Part shown: in pieces, positions 38,523-52,307 of the stretch
Numbering within the stretch: position 1 is the stretch's first letter
How the letters are laid out: each line of letters starts with the position of its first letter
Assembly: GCA_004369085.1 (NCBI GenBank)
Contig: ML210302.1
Location: 1-64,000 of the forward strand
Source of the DNA: Coprinopsis marcescibilis
Lineage: Eukaryota > Basidiomycota > Agaricomycetes > Agaricales > Psathyrellaceae
Length of the DNA stretch: 64,000 bases
Direction: 5' to 3'
Notes under the pieces: model-generated
Databases searched by the model: none
Seen by the model: the letters and a program-made list of their open reading frames with translations, nothing else
Told to the model about the DNA's origin: nothing
Made by a program: the position numbers and the translations under genes

Positions 38523-39843
38523 ATGCTCTGCCTACCATACGAGCTGATCCTGCTCGTCTTCACCCACCTCCGAGACGATGCTACCACACTAAAACACCTA
38601 TCCCTCACCTGCCGCTGGCTACGCACCCCAAGCCAAAGCCTCATCTGCCGGTACATCATCCTCGACTACTCGTCCAATTGCAAACCGGCCGGTGGCTCCA
38701 CCACACCGAGACACGCAGCCCTCCTCGCATCCTGTCCTTCCCTCTCCGCACACATAGTCCAAGTCACCATAAAGTCCTCGCACTGGCACCAATCGCAACA
38801 CAGATCCCTCATCACTGCTCTCCGCCAGCTGAACCTCGGCAGGATCCAGCGTTTCTCGCTGAACTTTGGCCAGGAATGCGACGCCCCCGAGAAGCGGCTC
38901 CGTCCGACCTCTGAGCTGTACTGCCTGCTCTTCAAGATCTGCCAAAGCCCATGCTTGACATCGCTCGAGCTCAGCCATGCTCCATACGACATCATCAGGC
39001 ACTGTCAACCTTCGCTCAGATCGTTGACGATGCGCTGCCCCAGGTCTTGCTACGATCGCTTCAGATTCACCTCCACGGCGACATCAAAGCTGCCCATCGA
39101 ACTCGACACGCTGACCTGCACTTCGAATGGGGGCAAAGGCACTATGGAGGTCAACCCATTCCTGACCTACCTTATCGACTCAAGGTCCCGCATCGACCTA
39201 CGCAGAGTGCAGAACCTCACTCTTTCACTAGCCCCAGAAGACCTTCGCACCCTGCCCGCACTATTCGATCAATGTCGAGCAGGACTCCAACGGCTGAACC
39301 TTTCTTTCGATGGTAAACTTAAGCCTCACCTACTGCTATCGCACAGTACAGCCGCTTACCCCACACGATTATATCCCAGAACCTCCAAAGCTCGAACAAA
39401 CCTTCTGCATCCCCCTACACACACTCCCGCAGCTCGAGCATGTCGAGCTCACTGGCTCGGGAAACACCTGGCGTGACCCGACCTGGTTCAGCGAGCTGGT
39501 CTTCCGCGCCTGGAAAGCAGGTGGACTGGTCCTCCTCGAACACATCCACATCTCCATCGAGTTCAGCCACGACAACCTCGACCTCGCAAGCGAGGCGCTC
39601 TGGGAGCCCGGACGGAGTTGGACGACACTGAGCTTGATACTCTCAGACCGCCAACGCTTTCCCTTGCTCAGCTCGGTAAAGGTGCATTGGCAGCTCGCTT
39701 CCGCGGAGGAATCTGAGGGGGATGGCGCTGCGCAGTCGCAGTCGCAGGTAGAGTCCGAGAAAGAGATCGACAGGGTACGACGGCAGATGGAAAAGTGTAT
39801 GAGGCCGTTGACCAGGAGAGGTCTTGGGACAGTAGATTCTTGA
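38523..39843 (+). CDS. F-box/LRR-like protein 5
   Basis: Diverged member of the local F-box family: MLCLPYELILLVFTHLRDDA with HLSLTCRWLRTPSQSLICRY at the N-terminus, then leucine-rich repeat-like sequence (KICQSPCLTSLELSHAP matches CQSPSLTRLDLSKAP of paralog 2). Exons 38523-39312 and 39347-39843 join in phase 1 to 428 codons. The intron is only 34 bases but lies at the same aligned place as in paralogs 1-4. The motif SLILSDRQRFPLLSSVKVHW is the C-terminal family signature. Base composition is more GC-rich than in paralogs 1-4, so it has evolved apart. Presumed SCF adaptor. Confidence 0.75.
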
Positions 39844-40013
39844 TGGGTTCAGCTGAGATTGTTCACGGGGAACCTATACATCATTCATTCAGCTGTAACT
39901 CTGTCCGTATACCATTCAGGATTTATCCAAAACCTGAAGGATGACCAGGATCGAGAAAAAGCATCGTAACATTGATTTTTGGTGCGTTAAATAATGGAGT
40001 AGGCTCCTGTAAC

Positions 40014-41518
<1,505 letters not shown>

Positions 41519-44500
41519 GGCTGGAAGAAGGGGGAGAAGGGGAGCAGAGGAAACGCTTCAGATCCAACCCACATAGCCCATCCTCCCCCTTTTATGGTCG
41601 TGTAGCCCAGACGTGCCAAGTTCCGTGTCATGGGACAAGAAATGAAGATTTAAGCATGAGCGGTTCGTCAACATCTTGAGAAACGAAAAGATGTGCGAAA
41701 GCAGTCTAAACGCCCAGCTCCATCGCGTGTATGGCGTTGGGATGCCAATAAGAACCGAGAGACGTGACCGCTTGGTGGAACGTGGGGACCTTCGATGTTC
41801 GAAGACCTCTGGGTCGTGGGTCAACCAGCGTGATTATCCCTGATGGCACCCGCGAAAATTCCCATTGAAGGTAGGTTGTTGACCACAAGATGCGGGGAAG
41901 TTGCTGGAAGGCATTGGAAGCTGACGTGGAGAGGCCGATCGTTTCGATGTTCGCTTCATTGGTATGAGAAAAAACGTGCGCGTAGTCGGGAGAATTTCGG
42001 ATGAAGCGGGCTTTCGAACTGCGAATAGAGCGGGCGACCTAGGTGTAGATCGTTAATGTGGCTCATACAATTCAGCTAGACGCCTTGAGTAGGTTTGAAA
42101 GCCGGAGATTTCATGGAATTACTTGGATGGAGGTAACGTAAGTGTCCTGTGGTTGGAAGATTTTTGATTGGTGGTCTGGGGGTTCATCCTAGCGTTCATG
42201 GTATCTCACAGAGAAAGCACAAGGTGCATACTTTGCGGGAGATCATCGGGTACCTGAGCAATGTCACAAGACAGCTCAAGCTTCATTACAGAAAGAACGC
42301 ACCGGTAACATCTGCGAGATAAAGGAGCCGAATGCTGGCGTTTCAACTTCGATTGGCCTCCCTTGACGGAAAGTGTGGAAAAAGGCGGCAAATCGCGAGA
42401 CCATGACAACCCGTATAATTATCATAGACAGCGGGGCGGTATTGACTAAAAAAGCTTCAAGGATACTTAGGTCTGGGCGGAAAGCTAAAGGCTCTCGATG
42501 CGATGGTCTGCTTCCGATTTGGAGGTGATCTAGGTTTCCCGTGGACGATGAAAAGCCGCCAATCGTGAACTGAATTTTCCTTTTCGCGATCGATTCAACT
42601 GGCGTATATCGAGTCACTGAGAGTACAAGATGTCAGCGGCAGTTAAAGAAATAAGAGTCAAATTGGACAGGAAGGTGCTAGTGTCAGCTTTCCGTTCTTG
42701 ACCCAGGGCTAAAGCGGTTCCGTGGTGAGGGGACCAGAATCATCCGCTTAGGTCGGTGGGATCATTAAAACTTGTTACAGTTTCTCCAAAGTGTAATTCT
42801 CATCGTTGTAGTTGAAATAGAATAATTGGATGGATTGACTCACCACCCAAGAACAAGACTCCTTCAATTCCTCCGAACAGGACCCTAACGGACAGCATTT
42901 CAAGCCCACTCACCTTATTTCCCAGCTTAAAGGCATAGCATTCGCGATTAAAGGATATCAAACCAGTGAAAGAAGGCTTGAATCGATAGGATTAGCATCG
43001 GCATGGATGTTTTCGTGGCACAGAGCAAAGCCCGATTGCTGGCCGCATCAGACAGCGATCAGGCCCAAAAACTCCGCCAATGCGCGGGGTTCGAACGTTC
43101 ACCTCGGCACAGTCGGCGACCTCTGGGCGCTTATAACCGTGATATGTACCCCTGTTTCAGTGCAGTCGGTCCAATGAGATCGGCCCACACAAAAGCGTCT
43201 CTTCTGGACGTAGTTATGAGGGCTATGACCTGCCAGCTGGGCGCTATTATTAGAAGCTCTTGGAATGGACAACAACCTCAAGGACTTCTCGATTTGAATG
43301 ATAGTTAGACTCCCCACAATGCACTGATGGGGTACCAGTTATGTACGGTTACAAAGAACGAGGCACATATCCTAAGATCATCAAATACCCTTGTTCAATG
43401 GAGAAGGGTCGCTCGCTCCACCAACACCGTCCTTCGATCGTCAGAAAAACCCGTCCTGCATCAACATCGAACATCGAATACATCAACGAAAGAAAGATAT
43501 CAGAGCTCGTGCAGCAGCATGACGGGACCCTTGACTCTCATGACAAGCTATTGGCAGCAGCTTTGTCAAACCCTGTGTAGCAGCCAAGGGCATCATGACA
43601 TTACCATAGCCATGCGCAGGAGACAATCCTTTCCGCACCAGATATAAGTGGTCAATTGCCGCGTATGTTCTATGTCCGAGATCTCTAAAGCTCGTACAGG
43701 CCAACTCAAAGGCCCCGAGCCCTTCGTATCGTTAAATATATCTCTTATTCTCACAATTCAGCCACAACTTCCATGATCATCGCATCGAATTTGAATCATA
43801 ATAATTCAGTACCGAGCTCCGTGCATCTACTCCAAGTACCTTTTCTGACTGGAAATGATTACCCTACTTGCTTGCCAGCTTACCCATACTTCTATTGGCT
43901 CCACTGGCTACCACAGCGAAGTCGGCATTGGATCTCGCTGTTGTCCAAATCATCGGACGATTCAATCAGGCTGCTGCGGTGGGCTTCAATTCCGATTTCC
44001 AGCACGAAAGCTATGCCAAGGCAAATACCATTCCTGTTACCATCTCCACTTCGCAGTCCCGCAGTCTCGCCGTCGCCAATCTCTTTAAGCAACACGCTCA
44101 TCACCAACGCACGATCACCAACCAAAGTGGAACTTGAGAATCCGTGTTCCTTGAGGTCCGGATACCACTGCCCACTTCGGTAAACACATTTACGTGCGCC
44201 GGTGTAGCAATGGGTCAATGATTCAGATGGGCATAAGTGGGTGATTAACAGAAATCAGAGCAGCGATACTGGCTCATTGAACACTCTTGGATCTTTTGAT
44301 GGTACATATAATAGATGGCTTGTGAATCGGATAGAAGCATCGGTGGTCCGCGCTCGACAATCATGAGTGATATAGTGCCCAGGGCTGTACACTGGACAAC
44401 GCACCCTGAGGCCTGAGGGCTTTTCTAACAGCCTTTGCGCCCATACAATACAAGCTTAAAAGAAATCAGGAATTGATGACCCTAATGGTTGTGATGGTTT

Positions 44501-44797
44501 CAAGCACCACAAACGTGCATTGTGACGCGTTGTTGACGTTCGATCGAGTTTCGGAGAATTATCCTGTGGCATGTCCAGTTTTGATCAAATCTTGCATACT
44601 AACTTGCAACGACCCATGATAGAATTGTGATGAAACGATGAGGGATTGTACAGAAATGCAAGGGTATAGTAATCTAGTATACAAGCACAGGGAGACCTGT
44701 GCAGAGTCTAAATGGCGTACGTGACAACGAAAGCGATGGATGAGTGAGTAGGGTATGGATCCCCTGAGGAGAAGGGATGAAAGCAGCGATTATGAGA
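41519..44797. other. Intergenic, 3.3 kb, with a possible decayed secreted-protein fragment
   Basis: Upstream of the xylanase and downstream of F-box gene 6. At 43868-44137 a plus-strand open stretch reads LPILLLAPLATTAKSALDLA and onward, like a signal peptide followed by about 65 residues. It lacks an in-frame ATG at the right place and matches nothing I know, so it is at best a fragment. The rest holds no supported gene. Confidence 0.4.
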
Positions 44798-46228
44798 TTA
44801 AATAGTGTTGGATCGGGCCTTGGTGGCACGTTTTGGGAAGGGGGCAACAATGGGAATGGGTGGATTTCCTTCAACCTTGGGTAGTTTGTCAACAAAGCTT
44901 GCGAGACGGAGGTCCCGACAGAAGTTCTGTAGGCGTTCAGCGGCTGCAATACGTTCTTCGTCTTCGCCATCATCTGAGGGATCACTATCAACCTCAGGGT
45001 TTGCAGCGACAGTGACGTCAATCCTTTGGAGCTTATCAAAGAATTGTGGGCCTCGTTCGACCCTACGGGACAGGAAGCCCTCCAGTGCTGAGCATAGGTC
45101 GACAACGTCCTCTTCGAAGCATTGCAGAGAGAGTGTCTCGATTGGTGAGCCGGCGAGATTAGATACAGTGTCAACAACACTGTCGATTGGGAAGAATGGT
45201 GAAATGTGCAGCTTCCGCAGAGATTTGAGCGGCGTCTCCGTCGGTTTGGCGAACAAACGGTCATCAGAAACAGCCGTCGATAGTGAGAACTCATCGACGG
45301 ATGGTCCGACGGCAGACATGATGCGCTGAGTGCATGCCGAGTTGAAGTCTTCGTCGGTGTGAACATAATTGCCCAAGTCGAGTACTTGGAGGCGACAGGC
45401 AACTGGGGTGTTGATCCACCGTTCATCTCCAAGGTGGGTCTCGCGAATGGCGAGCTTGGTGAGGGTCGGGATCCTCAATAAAGAAGGCAGGGCTAGCTCT
45501 GAACCAAGTTTGGGATGATCAGGGACGTCGCCGTCATTGTGGACCACGGGGATGTATGGGTTGCCCTCTAGGTCACTAGCGTGGAGGTGAGAGCGAGAGA
45601 TGTTTTCCAAGGACAATTCGGTCAGGTTTGGGATTGAACCTGCGATTGAGACGACGAGGCGCTCACTCCTGTGAGGTGAGGTGTCAGGGGGTCACATTAT
45701 GTGGTTTACTGGACAAGTTGGACGTACAAGGGTGATTCCCGCTCATCACCACAGTTCACGATTGACATCTTGTGAAGGTTCCTCAAGTACGGGAATGGAG
45801 CGATGATACTTTTATCCAAAGACCCGCTCATCCGGAAGGTGAGCTTGGATAGTCTTGGGGTTGCAGCCAGCAGGCTGATGAAGGCATCCGTTCGGGCGCG
45901 CAGGCTGATTACGGGCGCAGTGGGTTCGTCCTCCGTCGTCACGCTGACATCTTGAATGTGGCTGAGGTAGCTGGGCGGAACGGTGTCCAGGAAACGCTGC
46001 AAAGCCTGAAAAGTAGCAAGTTTGACGATCTGCCAGATGACAATTAGTGCTTCTTTCTGGCGCCACAGAGATTAAATTGCGACGTACCCTGAACTTTGCG
46101 GGGACGCAGACCTGGTAAGTCCGTTGATCTACCTTGGAGAAGGACTCGAGGTCTTGTCCAGGGAGAGAGTCGACGATTGTGAGCTTTATCTCTGTGGGGA
46201 GGGAGTGCCAAATGCTTGAGCTGGCCAT
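44798..46228 (-). CDS. F-box/LRR-like protein 6 (separate subfamily)
   Basis: F-box at the very N-terminus (IWHSLPTEIKLTIVDSLPGQ, then LESFSKVDQRTYQVC) followed by leucine-rich repeat-like sequence (LSKLTFRMSG, NLTELSLENIS, LRIPTLTKLAIRE). Exons 46228-46088, 46029-45728 and 45668-44798 join to 437 codons. The introns differ from the single phase-1 intron of genes 1-5, and the family motif LLSDRxRFGHL is absent, so it belongs to another F-box lineage. The C-terminus has an acidic stretch (SDPSDDGEDEE) and ends FPKRATKARSNTI. Presumed SCF substrate receptor; no break is seen. Confidence 0.75.
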
Positions 46229-49200
46229 TAGATGAATTATAGTGTCAACGAAGACAAGAAGTCGACTAGTGGAGAATGTTTTCAGGGGACGGAGGGGGGC
46301 TGATGAGTGTGGAAGAGGGACACGGTCATATTGTTATAAGGGATTCACGTCTTGCTTCTTCCGAAGTCCTCGTTCGTTGTTGTCGGTTTTCAGATCATCA
46401 TCCCAAAATTAGCCGCGAATGCCAAGGTGCCAACTGTGGCCAAATGGAGCAAGCGGAGTCATAATCCTGTGCTCAATCTTCCTGTCCCCGCCGATGATAC
46501 CTAGCCCTGTGGCTGTAGATTTCAGATTCAAACCCTCTACTTTTGTTCAGAGCCAGAAATCGCTAGCATTACTGCTATCAATAATCACCGACGAACAACA
46601 CCCGTTTATTCTTAATACGTCGCAGAAACAAGCATGTCTTGGTATGGCTGAGCACTCCAGCTCCTTCCGTACCCAGGGTCCGAGTAAAATATCCGCGCAA
46701 GACAGTGCATGCTGGTCGATTTCGGAGGGGTTGTGTTTCGGTCACCGACCGTCGCGGCGAACGGTGCCAATTGGCGGTCGCTCATTGACGTTCATGAGCG
46801 CTCCATCGTCACGGTGACATCTCAGTCTATCAGTTGTTGTCAGAGCGTTGGCCGTTGGCCAGCTGTCAAGGGGCACTATCCAGTAAAGATCTCGAGACGG
46901 GTGAAGCACCTGGCGGACTGAGTGTGTTTTGCGAAGTGATCCCTACGAACATCAGTATCAATGGCCGTCGTACGCCACATGTACCGCCAAGCAGGCCACC
47001 AAGCTTGAAGTGGAAGCTACTTGAACGAGCCGTGAGTGCATCCGTAATATTCTACTCGTGTTGTCAAAACAGGCTTCAGATCCTCAAGGCATTCAGTGAT
47101 GCAGATTAAACAGCAATGGAATCCAGAAGAACCCCAGCCGAATGTTCTTTGCGAAGCACAACAAGGACAGGGGAATTAGTCCGTATCCACCGGAGCTGTT
47201 CATATCCCGACATCTCCGGGGAATCTCGATACGCTTCCCAGCAAAATCCTGTCAATCGTAGGATATGACTATCATGGGCCTGTTCCCAGTTGCATATCTC
47301 GACTCAAACTCGTATTCCTACATCGCTCTTCAATGTTATGTTAGTCCGAAGTGGATCACCGATGCTGTAATGAGCTGATTTATCGCAGAAACATCTTACA
47401 TCGACCTCATTTCATCAGAATATCACCTCTGTGATCCTCTATCAGCTTCAGTGCTTCTACGGGCATGTAGGCATTAGGAAACTTTAGTTTCTCGAGTTCT
47501 CGATCCGACGCCCGAGTACAAAATGTTTCCCGAAGTACCTGTCTCATCGATCTGTGCCGGCAAAGCGCCCAGATCTTCACCCTGAAACTCTCGATTCACC
47601 CGTGTTTGTTTGACAGCGGCCATGGATTTTGCCTATGCCATTGCCGAAGCAAAGCGCTTATCCTTTGCAAGTTTCACTGAGCTCGAAACGTGCCCCCTTC
47701 ACATCAGCCCAATGCACGGTAGCGCCTGACTATCTGTCAATTGATAGGCGCAAAAGGATAGCACTTGCTCACAAACTTCCTTACTCGATCGACAGGGTGA
47801 TGTAGAGCAGCTGAAAAATGAAGGCCTTAGCTCAGACTCCTAACCACTCACCTGTGGACGCCTAATCTAGTTTTACCGAACTTTCTCCGAAAGTTTGCAA
47901 CTTGTACGTCCAAGGAGTCTGGCCTTAGCTGGCCTTAGACCTAAGGGATCTTCGGCCTCCACAACCACTCGTTCCGATCTAATCGAAACAAAATTAACCG
48001 CGCGTGGACGCCCTTCGGGACGGGATTGGCGTCGGAGCAACTGTGTCCTTCTGGATCCCCCTTCAACCTGGCTCGAACGTTTCGGTCAAGCCCGTGGCCT
48101 TCTAAGCTCTGGCAGCTCAACGGATCATCCCCTTTCCCCAGTCCTGTCAACATTTAGCCACATGGAGGTTCGGAGCGGAATGTTGTGTTTTGTGCATAGA
48201 ATGAAAAGCTTCTAATGAGTGTGCGCGGGTGTGATCATTCGCATTTCCGACCCGGTGTGGGGGTCCGCTTGAATGCTCAGGAACCAGCACTGTGCCCGAA
48301 GTCAAACAGCGCTCAAGGTGTTTGAGATCATGGTTGTGGTGCCGTGGCGACGAGTGGCGCCCCGATTCCTGAGCCCTTGATGCGATGGTTGGCGGGTTCG
48401 TTGGTTAGTAAATTGCCCAGAACAGATCCTCCTACTGACGAAGCGGTCCTTGAAGGACGGCGATTGGTCAAGGACTCGGGGCACTTATGCGCAGCAGGCT
48501 AAAGAGCCGCCGGCTTGCTGTAGCTTACCCATCTAGACCTAAACTTGGGAGATTCTCCAACACCCGTCTGTTGTTCGCTTAACTGAAAGTCGTGTATGAT
48601 AGCACATCTTCAGCAAGGCTACGATTATAAATTTATGACACGAAGTCTTCGGGAACGGCTTAATGCCCGTCGTAATGCCGGCTTCCATGTTCCTTGAGTT
48701 ACTGAGTAACCATGTTCCATGCTTTGCATATAGCCAGAAAAAGACAATTACGCAGATGGCACGGTTGACTAACTCGTAGCCCTCCGCACAGCTGCCAGGT
48801 TCCCCCGTGTATAATGGAACAGGGAAAATGATAGATAATCTACAGTAATAATCTGACTGGGAAAGGATAAGCCTTTCCGAATCTCGCTCTGCTCATGGGG
48901 CAGTACCAGTACCGGGATCTTCCCGACATTGACAGTTCAGCTTGCGGGGACGGAATCGTAGAGTCGGCGGCTTACAGTGCGGTCACAACGAGTCTACTTG
49001 TACCCAAAAGCAGCCCAGATCCCAAGCTCGAATCAGTCGTTTCAGAACTTTTACTTTTATGACTCCTTTGCTAGCGGGGCTCTCACAAATACATTTTCGG
49101 TGTACCCTCCAGTAGAGGTTATGCTTAAATTGCAGTTAGCGGATTCCCCATAAAGCCTTCGGACATTCTCTCACATTCTTAGAACTTTGCTTACTGGGCC

Positions 49201-52200
49201 CAGGTCTACAGCACTAGTGATGTGTTTGCCATTCAGTGCTATAGAGCACTCCGATGCATCTATAAATGGGTAAATTATTGACGCTGAGCCCAGGAAAACG
49301 ATAAGCCCACTGACGATTGCATCAATCGCTCGGTCTCTCCTAAACAGGTATCCCCGACCGGCGCAGCGACTGCACAGGATATAGTCAGACATGGGGCGAT
49401 AGTCACGGTGTCTGGTCTGTTTGCCCTGATCCGACCCCCCGGTACAGTCGCAACACAGTGCAGGGTCCAACAAAGCTGTCACACATATTAGATCCACTGA
49501 AGGAATCATAAGCGCGCGCCAGAAGCCGGGCGCCTTGCTATGCGAGTGCTAATAATTACCCGCAGATCCATCTCGTGTTATTTTGAGCTGCTGCGGAATT
49601 GAAAGTAGCTATGAAGTCATGTCATCTCTGGTTTCAAGTCGAGAATGGACTCAGGAAGCGGCGAAGGAATGTTTATGACTGCTCCGCTTCAGCTGTTGTG
49701 TTGTGTCCCCTGAATCCCACAGATCTCTGGTGCGGTCGGCTGCGTCCGAGGAATTACGGCGTACACATAAATGCGAGCACCTCGGAGAAATGGCTTGGTC
49801 TTCAAGGATGAACATTTACGCGGTGCTGAATAACCGAGCATTTTTAAGTTGAAGTCCATTACGGCGGGAGGTCATGCTCAGACGAATGTGTGTTTCATGT
49901 CTATATACTACGTGCTGCGTACTGTCAGCCTACGACCCGGTCCTGAGCTTCAGCACATAATGTTCAGGAATCCTCAAACAAGGGCTACTCTCTGACTGAA
50001 AGTCGCACAGGAAGCACTCACGTTTTGAGCTTTTGTTCTTGTTCTTGTTCTTGTTCCTGTTCCTGTTTTGGTTTCTTTCTTTTTTCTTTCTTTTTTGCTT
50101 TGATATCTTTTTTTACTCGGCAGATAACTAGTTTCTAACCATAAACCAGCACCACTGGCTGAATTTAAAGCTCTATAAGAGGGTACACTATTATTATCTG
50201 TCCAGCTGCTTTCGGCGTAAGTCCATAAAGCCTACATTTCAAGTTGTGGGTGCGAAGCCTCGCATCTGATTACGCCTGGTTGTGGTGATACCATGCAAGC
50301 ACTACACCTCAGTTATATCATGTTTCATGAGTCACGTTGCATACCTTCCAGAATTGTTGCTTATACAGTTGGTCACCCCTTGCGTTTTAAAACCTTGATT
50401 CCGATTAATTCGGGAACAAATTAATGTTTGGCTTTGAGGCCGCGGTTGACTTGTTTCACGCGGAAGATTGGCAAGGCTGACGGTAGTAAGCCCGTTGCAA
50501 ACACACACCAGGGGCCCTCGTGGGCAGTTTGCCAACGTGAGGAGTGCGGTGCTGTACGATGTCTACGCGCTCAGACTACCGGTAGAAGCAGTGATTAGAG
50601 AGCCCAGTTGGCTGCCTCAAATCGGCGGCTGTCATAGTGATCGCCATCTTGTCTCAATTCCTCCGACATCCGAGTCGTCTACATACGTTTCGTCGTCCCG
50701 TAACCGACTCGGATAACGCTTACTTTAGCCACCGACGACGACCGGGTGTGCACCTCACAACGGATTACGATGCGTAGACAGCCAGGTATAATCAGTGGGG
50801 TCGAATGAACGTTTTGTAGAGCAGCTTACAACGATGCACAGAGGTGCCGTACGAGATCAAGTCTCAGCATGACAGTATAAGTCAAAAGTGAGGGCACTAG
50901 TAGGTCGTCGTGGGCTCCCAGCAGTGAATCCCGACTCGGATACTCCAGGAGGCGAATAAAGTGTGCAGGTATGTAACGATCAAAGGGTCCTCTGACAGAG
51001 CACATTGTGCTTGAAGCTTGAACGCCGAACTGTATCGGGGCAAACGACTCAACACAGACTCAAGGGGGCAGATGTAAGTGTCTTAACTGGGTAAGCAGCA
51101 GAGATCGCAGGCCGCCCAGGAGGCGGGAATCCAACACCCGAGCATGCCCAGAATGTTTTTGACAGCTTTTGTATTAGTGAGAAAGTGTGCTGTATTGCCA
51201 CTCCACAGAAGCCAGGACAGGCGACCTGTATGACGAAGATGGCATTCTGATAATTTTGCCGAGGCTATCTAGTGTAATCTGTGCACCTCTCTGGTCCCAA
51301 TAGTTCGATGGAGCTCGAGTGACACTGTGGATGTGGCCAGTGACTCAATATGGTGGATATCAAATAGAGCCACTTTGTAGAGTCGAAGTAGCCGACTGAA
51401 CACGTATCCGTATCTGGCGCATCAGTCAACTATTGAATGAGAGAGAGATATTGTTCCGGAGTAGAGATTAGTACGAAGAATCGTCATCATTCCATCTGAC
51501 CTAAGTGTACCCATTCATTCCACCTCCTGCCGTCCAGGTGGATTTGATACAAAGTTGACAGCGTTCTATCGTGTATGCTGTCAAATTGTGGGTACCCTGC
51601 AAGCTCAAAAATGGACATTGGCGGCCGCATTCCGAGACGAATCTATTTCAAATTTTAATCTGCCAGTGGTTGAAACACCGGCTGAGCCGAGCGGAAACTA
51701 CCGCCCGGGCTCTGGCGTCCACGTCCGACAGAACGCTCACGAGTTGACAAAACATTCTGCTCGGCACCACTGCTTGTCGTTGCGAAGATGTTGGTGACCG
51801 GAGAAACGCACCGAAATGACGGATGAAACGAATGAAAAGTCCCACAGTGACAGCCAGGTAACCTTAACCATATTCAAAAATAGCCTTTAATCTTGAGTTC
51901 TCTGACTGGTTGTAGGGGATTTAAGCGGCCTGACATGGCACCAGGTTTCTAGTAAATTCTACGATCCTAACGTAATTCCACAGAGGTTTGGATATGTACC
52001 GAGCGCGCAAGCTGCTGGGTCTGGCTCTCTTCGAAACGCGATTACCGTATGGGGTTCTGGGTCATATGTTGACTGATCAGTAATTGGGACTTGTGGAAGT
52101 CTGGGAAATTGATGCAAGAACACTCCAGGAACACTGTACTGACGCTGTTAAGTAGCACTTCCATACAGAGCGCTGTTCGGACACCCCTTCGACACGCCCA

Positions 52201-52307
52201 CTTGCCAGTGCAGCGACCCCCATTCGTTTTCCCTTCCAACTTTGCTCAGGTGCCATCCTCCACAGTGAATGAACAGCGCTTGACGATTACAATTGCCAAT
52301 CTACGAA
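46229..52307. other. Gene-poor stretch of 6 kb
   Basis: Apart from a simple repeat, I see nothing that can be supported. Open frames do not exceed about 130 codons, are not linked by plausible splice sites and resemble no family. Examples examined: 46419-46817 plus, 47895-48215 plus, 49171-49509 minus and 50468-50716 plus. A short inverted repeat aactttc/gaaagtt sits near 47880-47896 and a tandem ctggccttag near 47921-47940. It may be old, mutated repeat DNA or a long regulatory region; no element ends were found. Confidence 0.5.
50033..50117 (+). repeat. Pyrimidine-rich simple repeat
   Basis: About six copies of the hexamer ttgttc/ctgttc from 50033, followed directly by runs of ttt-c-ttt until about 50117. 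All the purines are on the other strand. Typical microsatellite. Confidence 0.85.

Noticed and set aside
43088..43096. ggttcgaac resembling a tRNA B box
   Set aside because: Flanking bases cannot form a T stem or acceptor stem on either strand.
49171..49509. 112-codon minus-strand frame with several Cys
   Set aside because: Cys spacing fits no zinc-binding family I know, and no splice partners were found.
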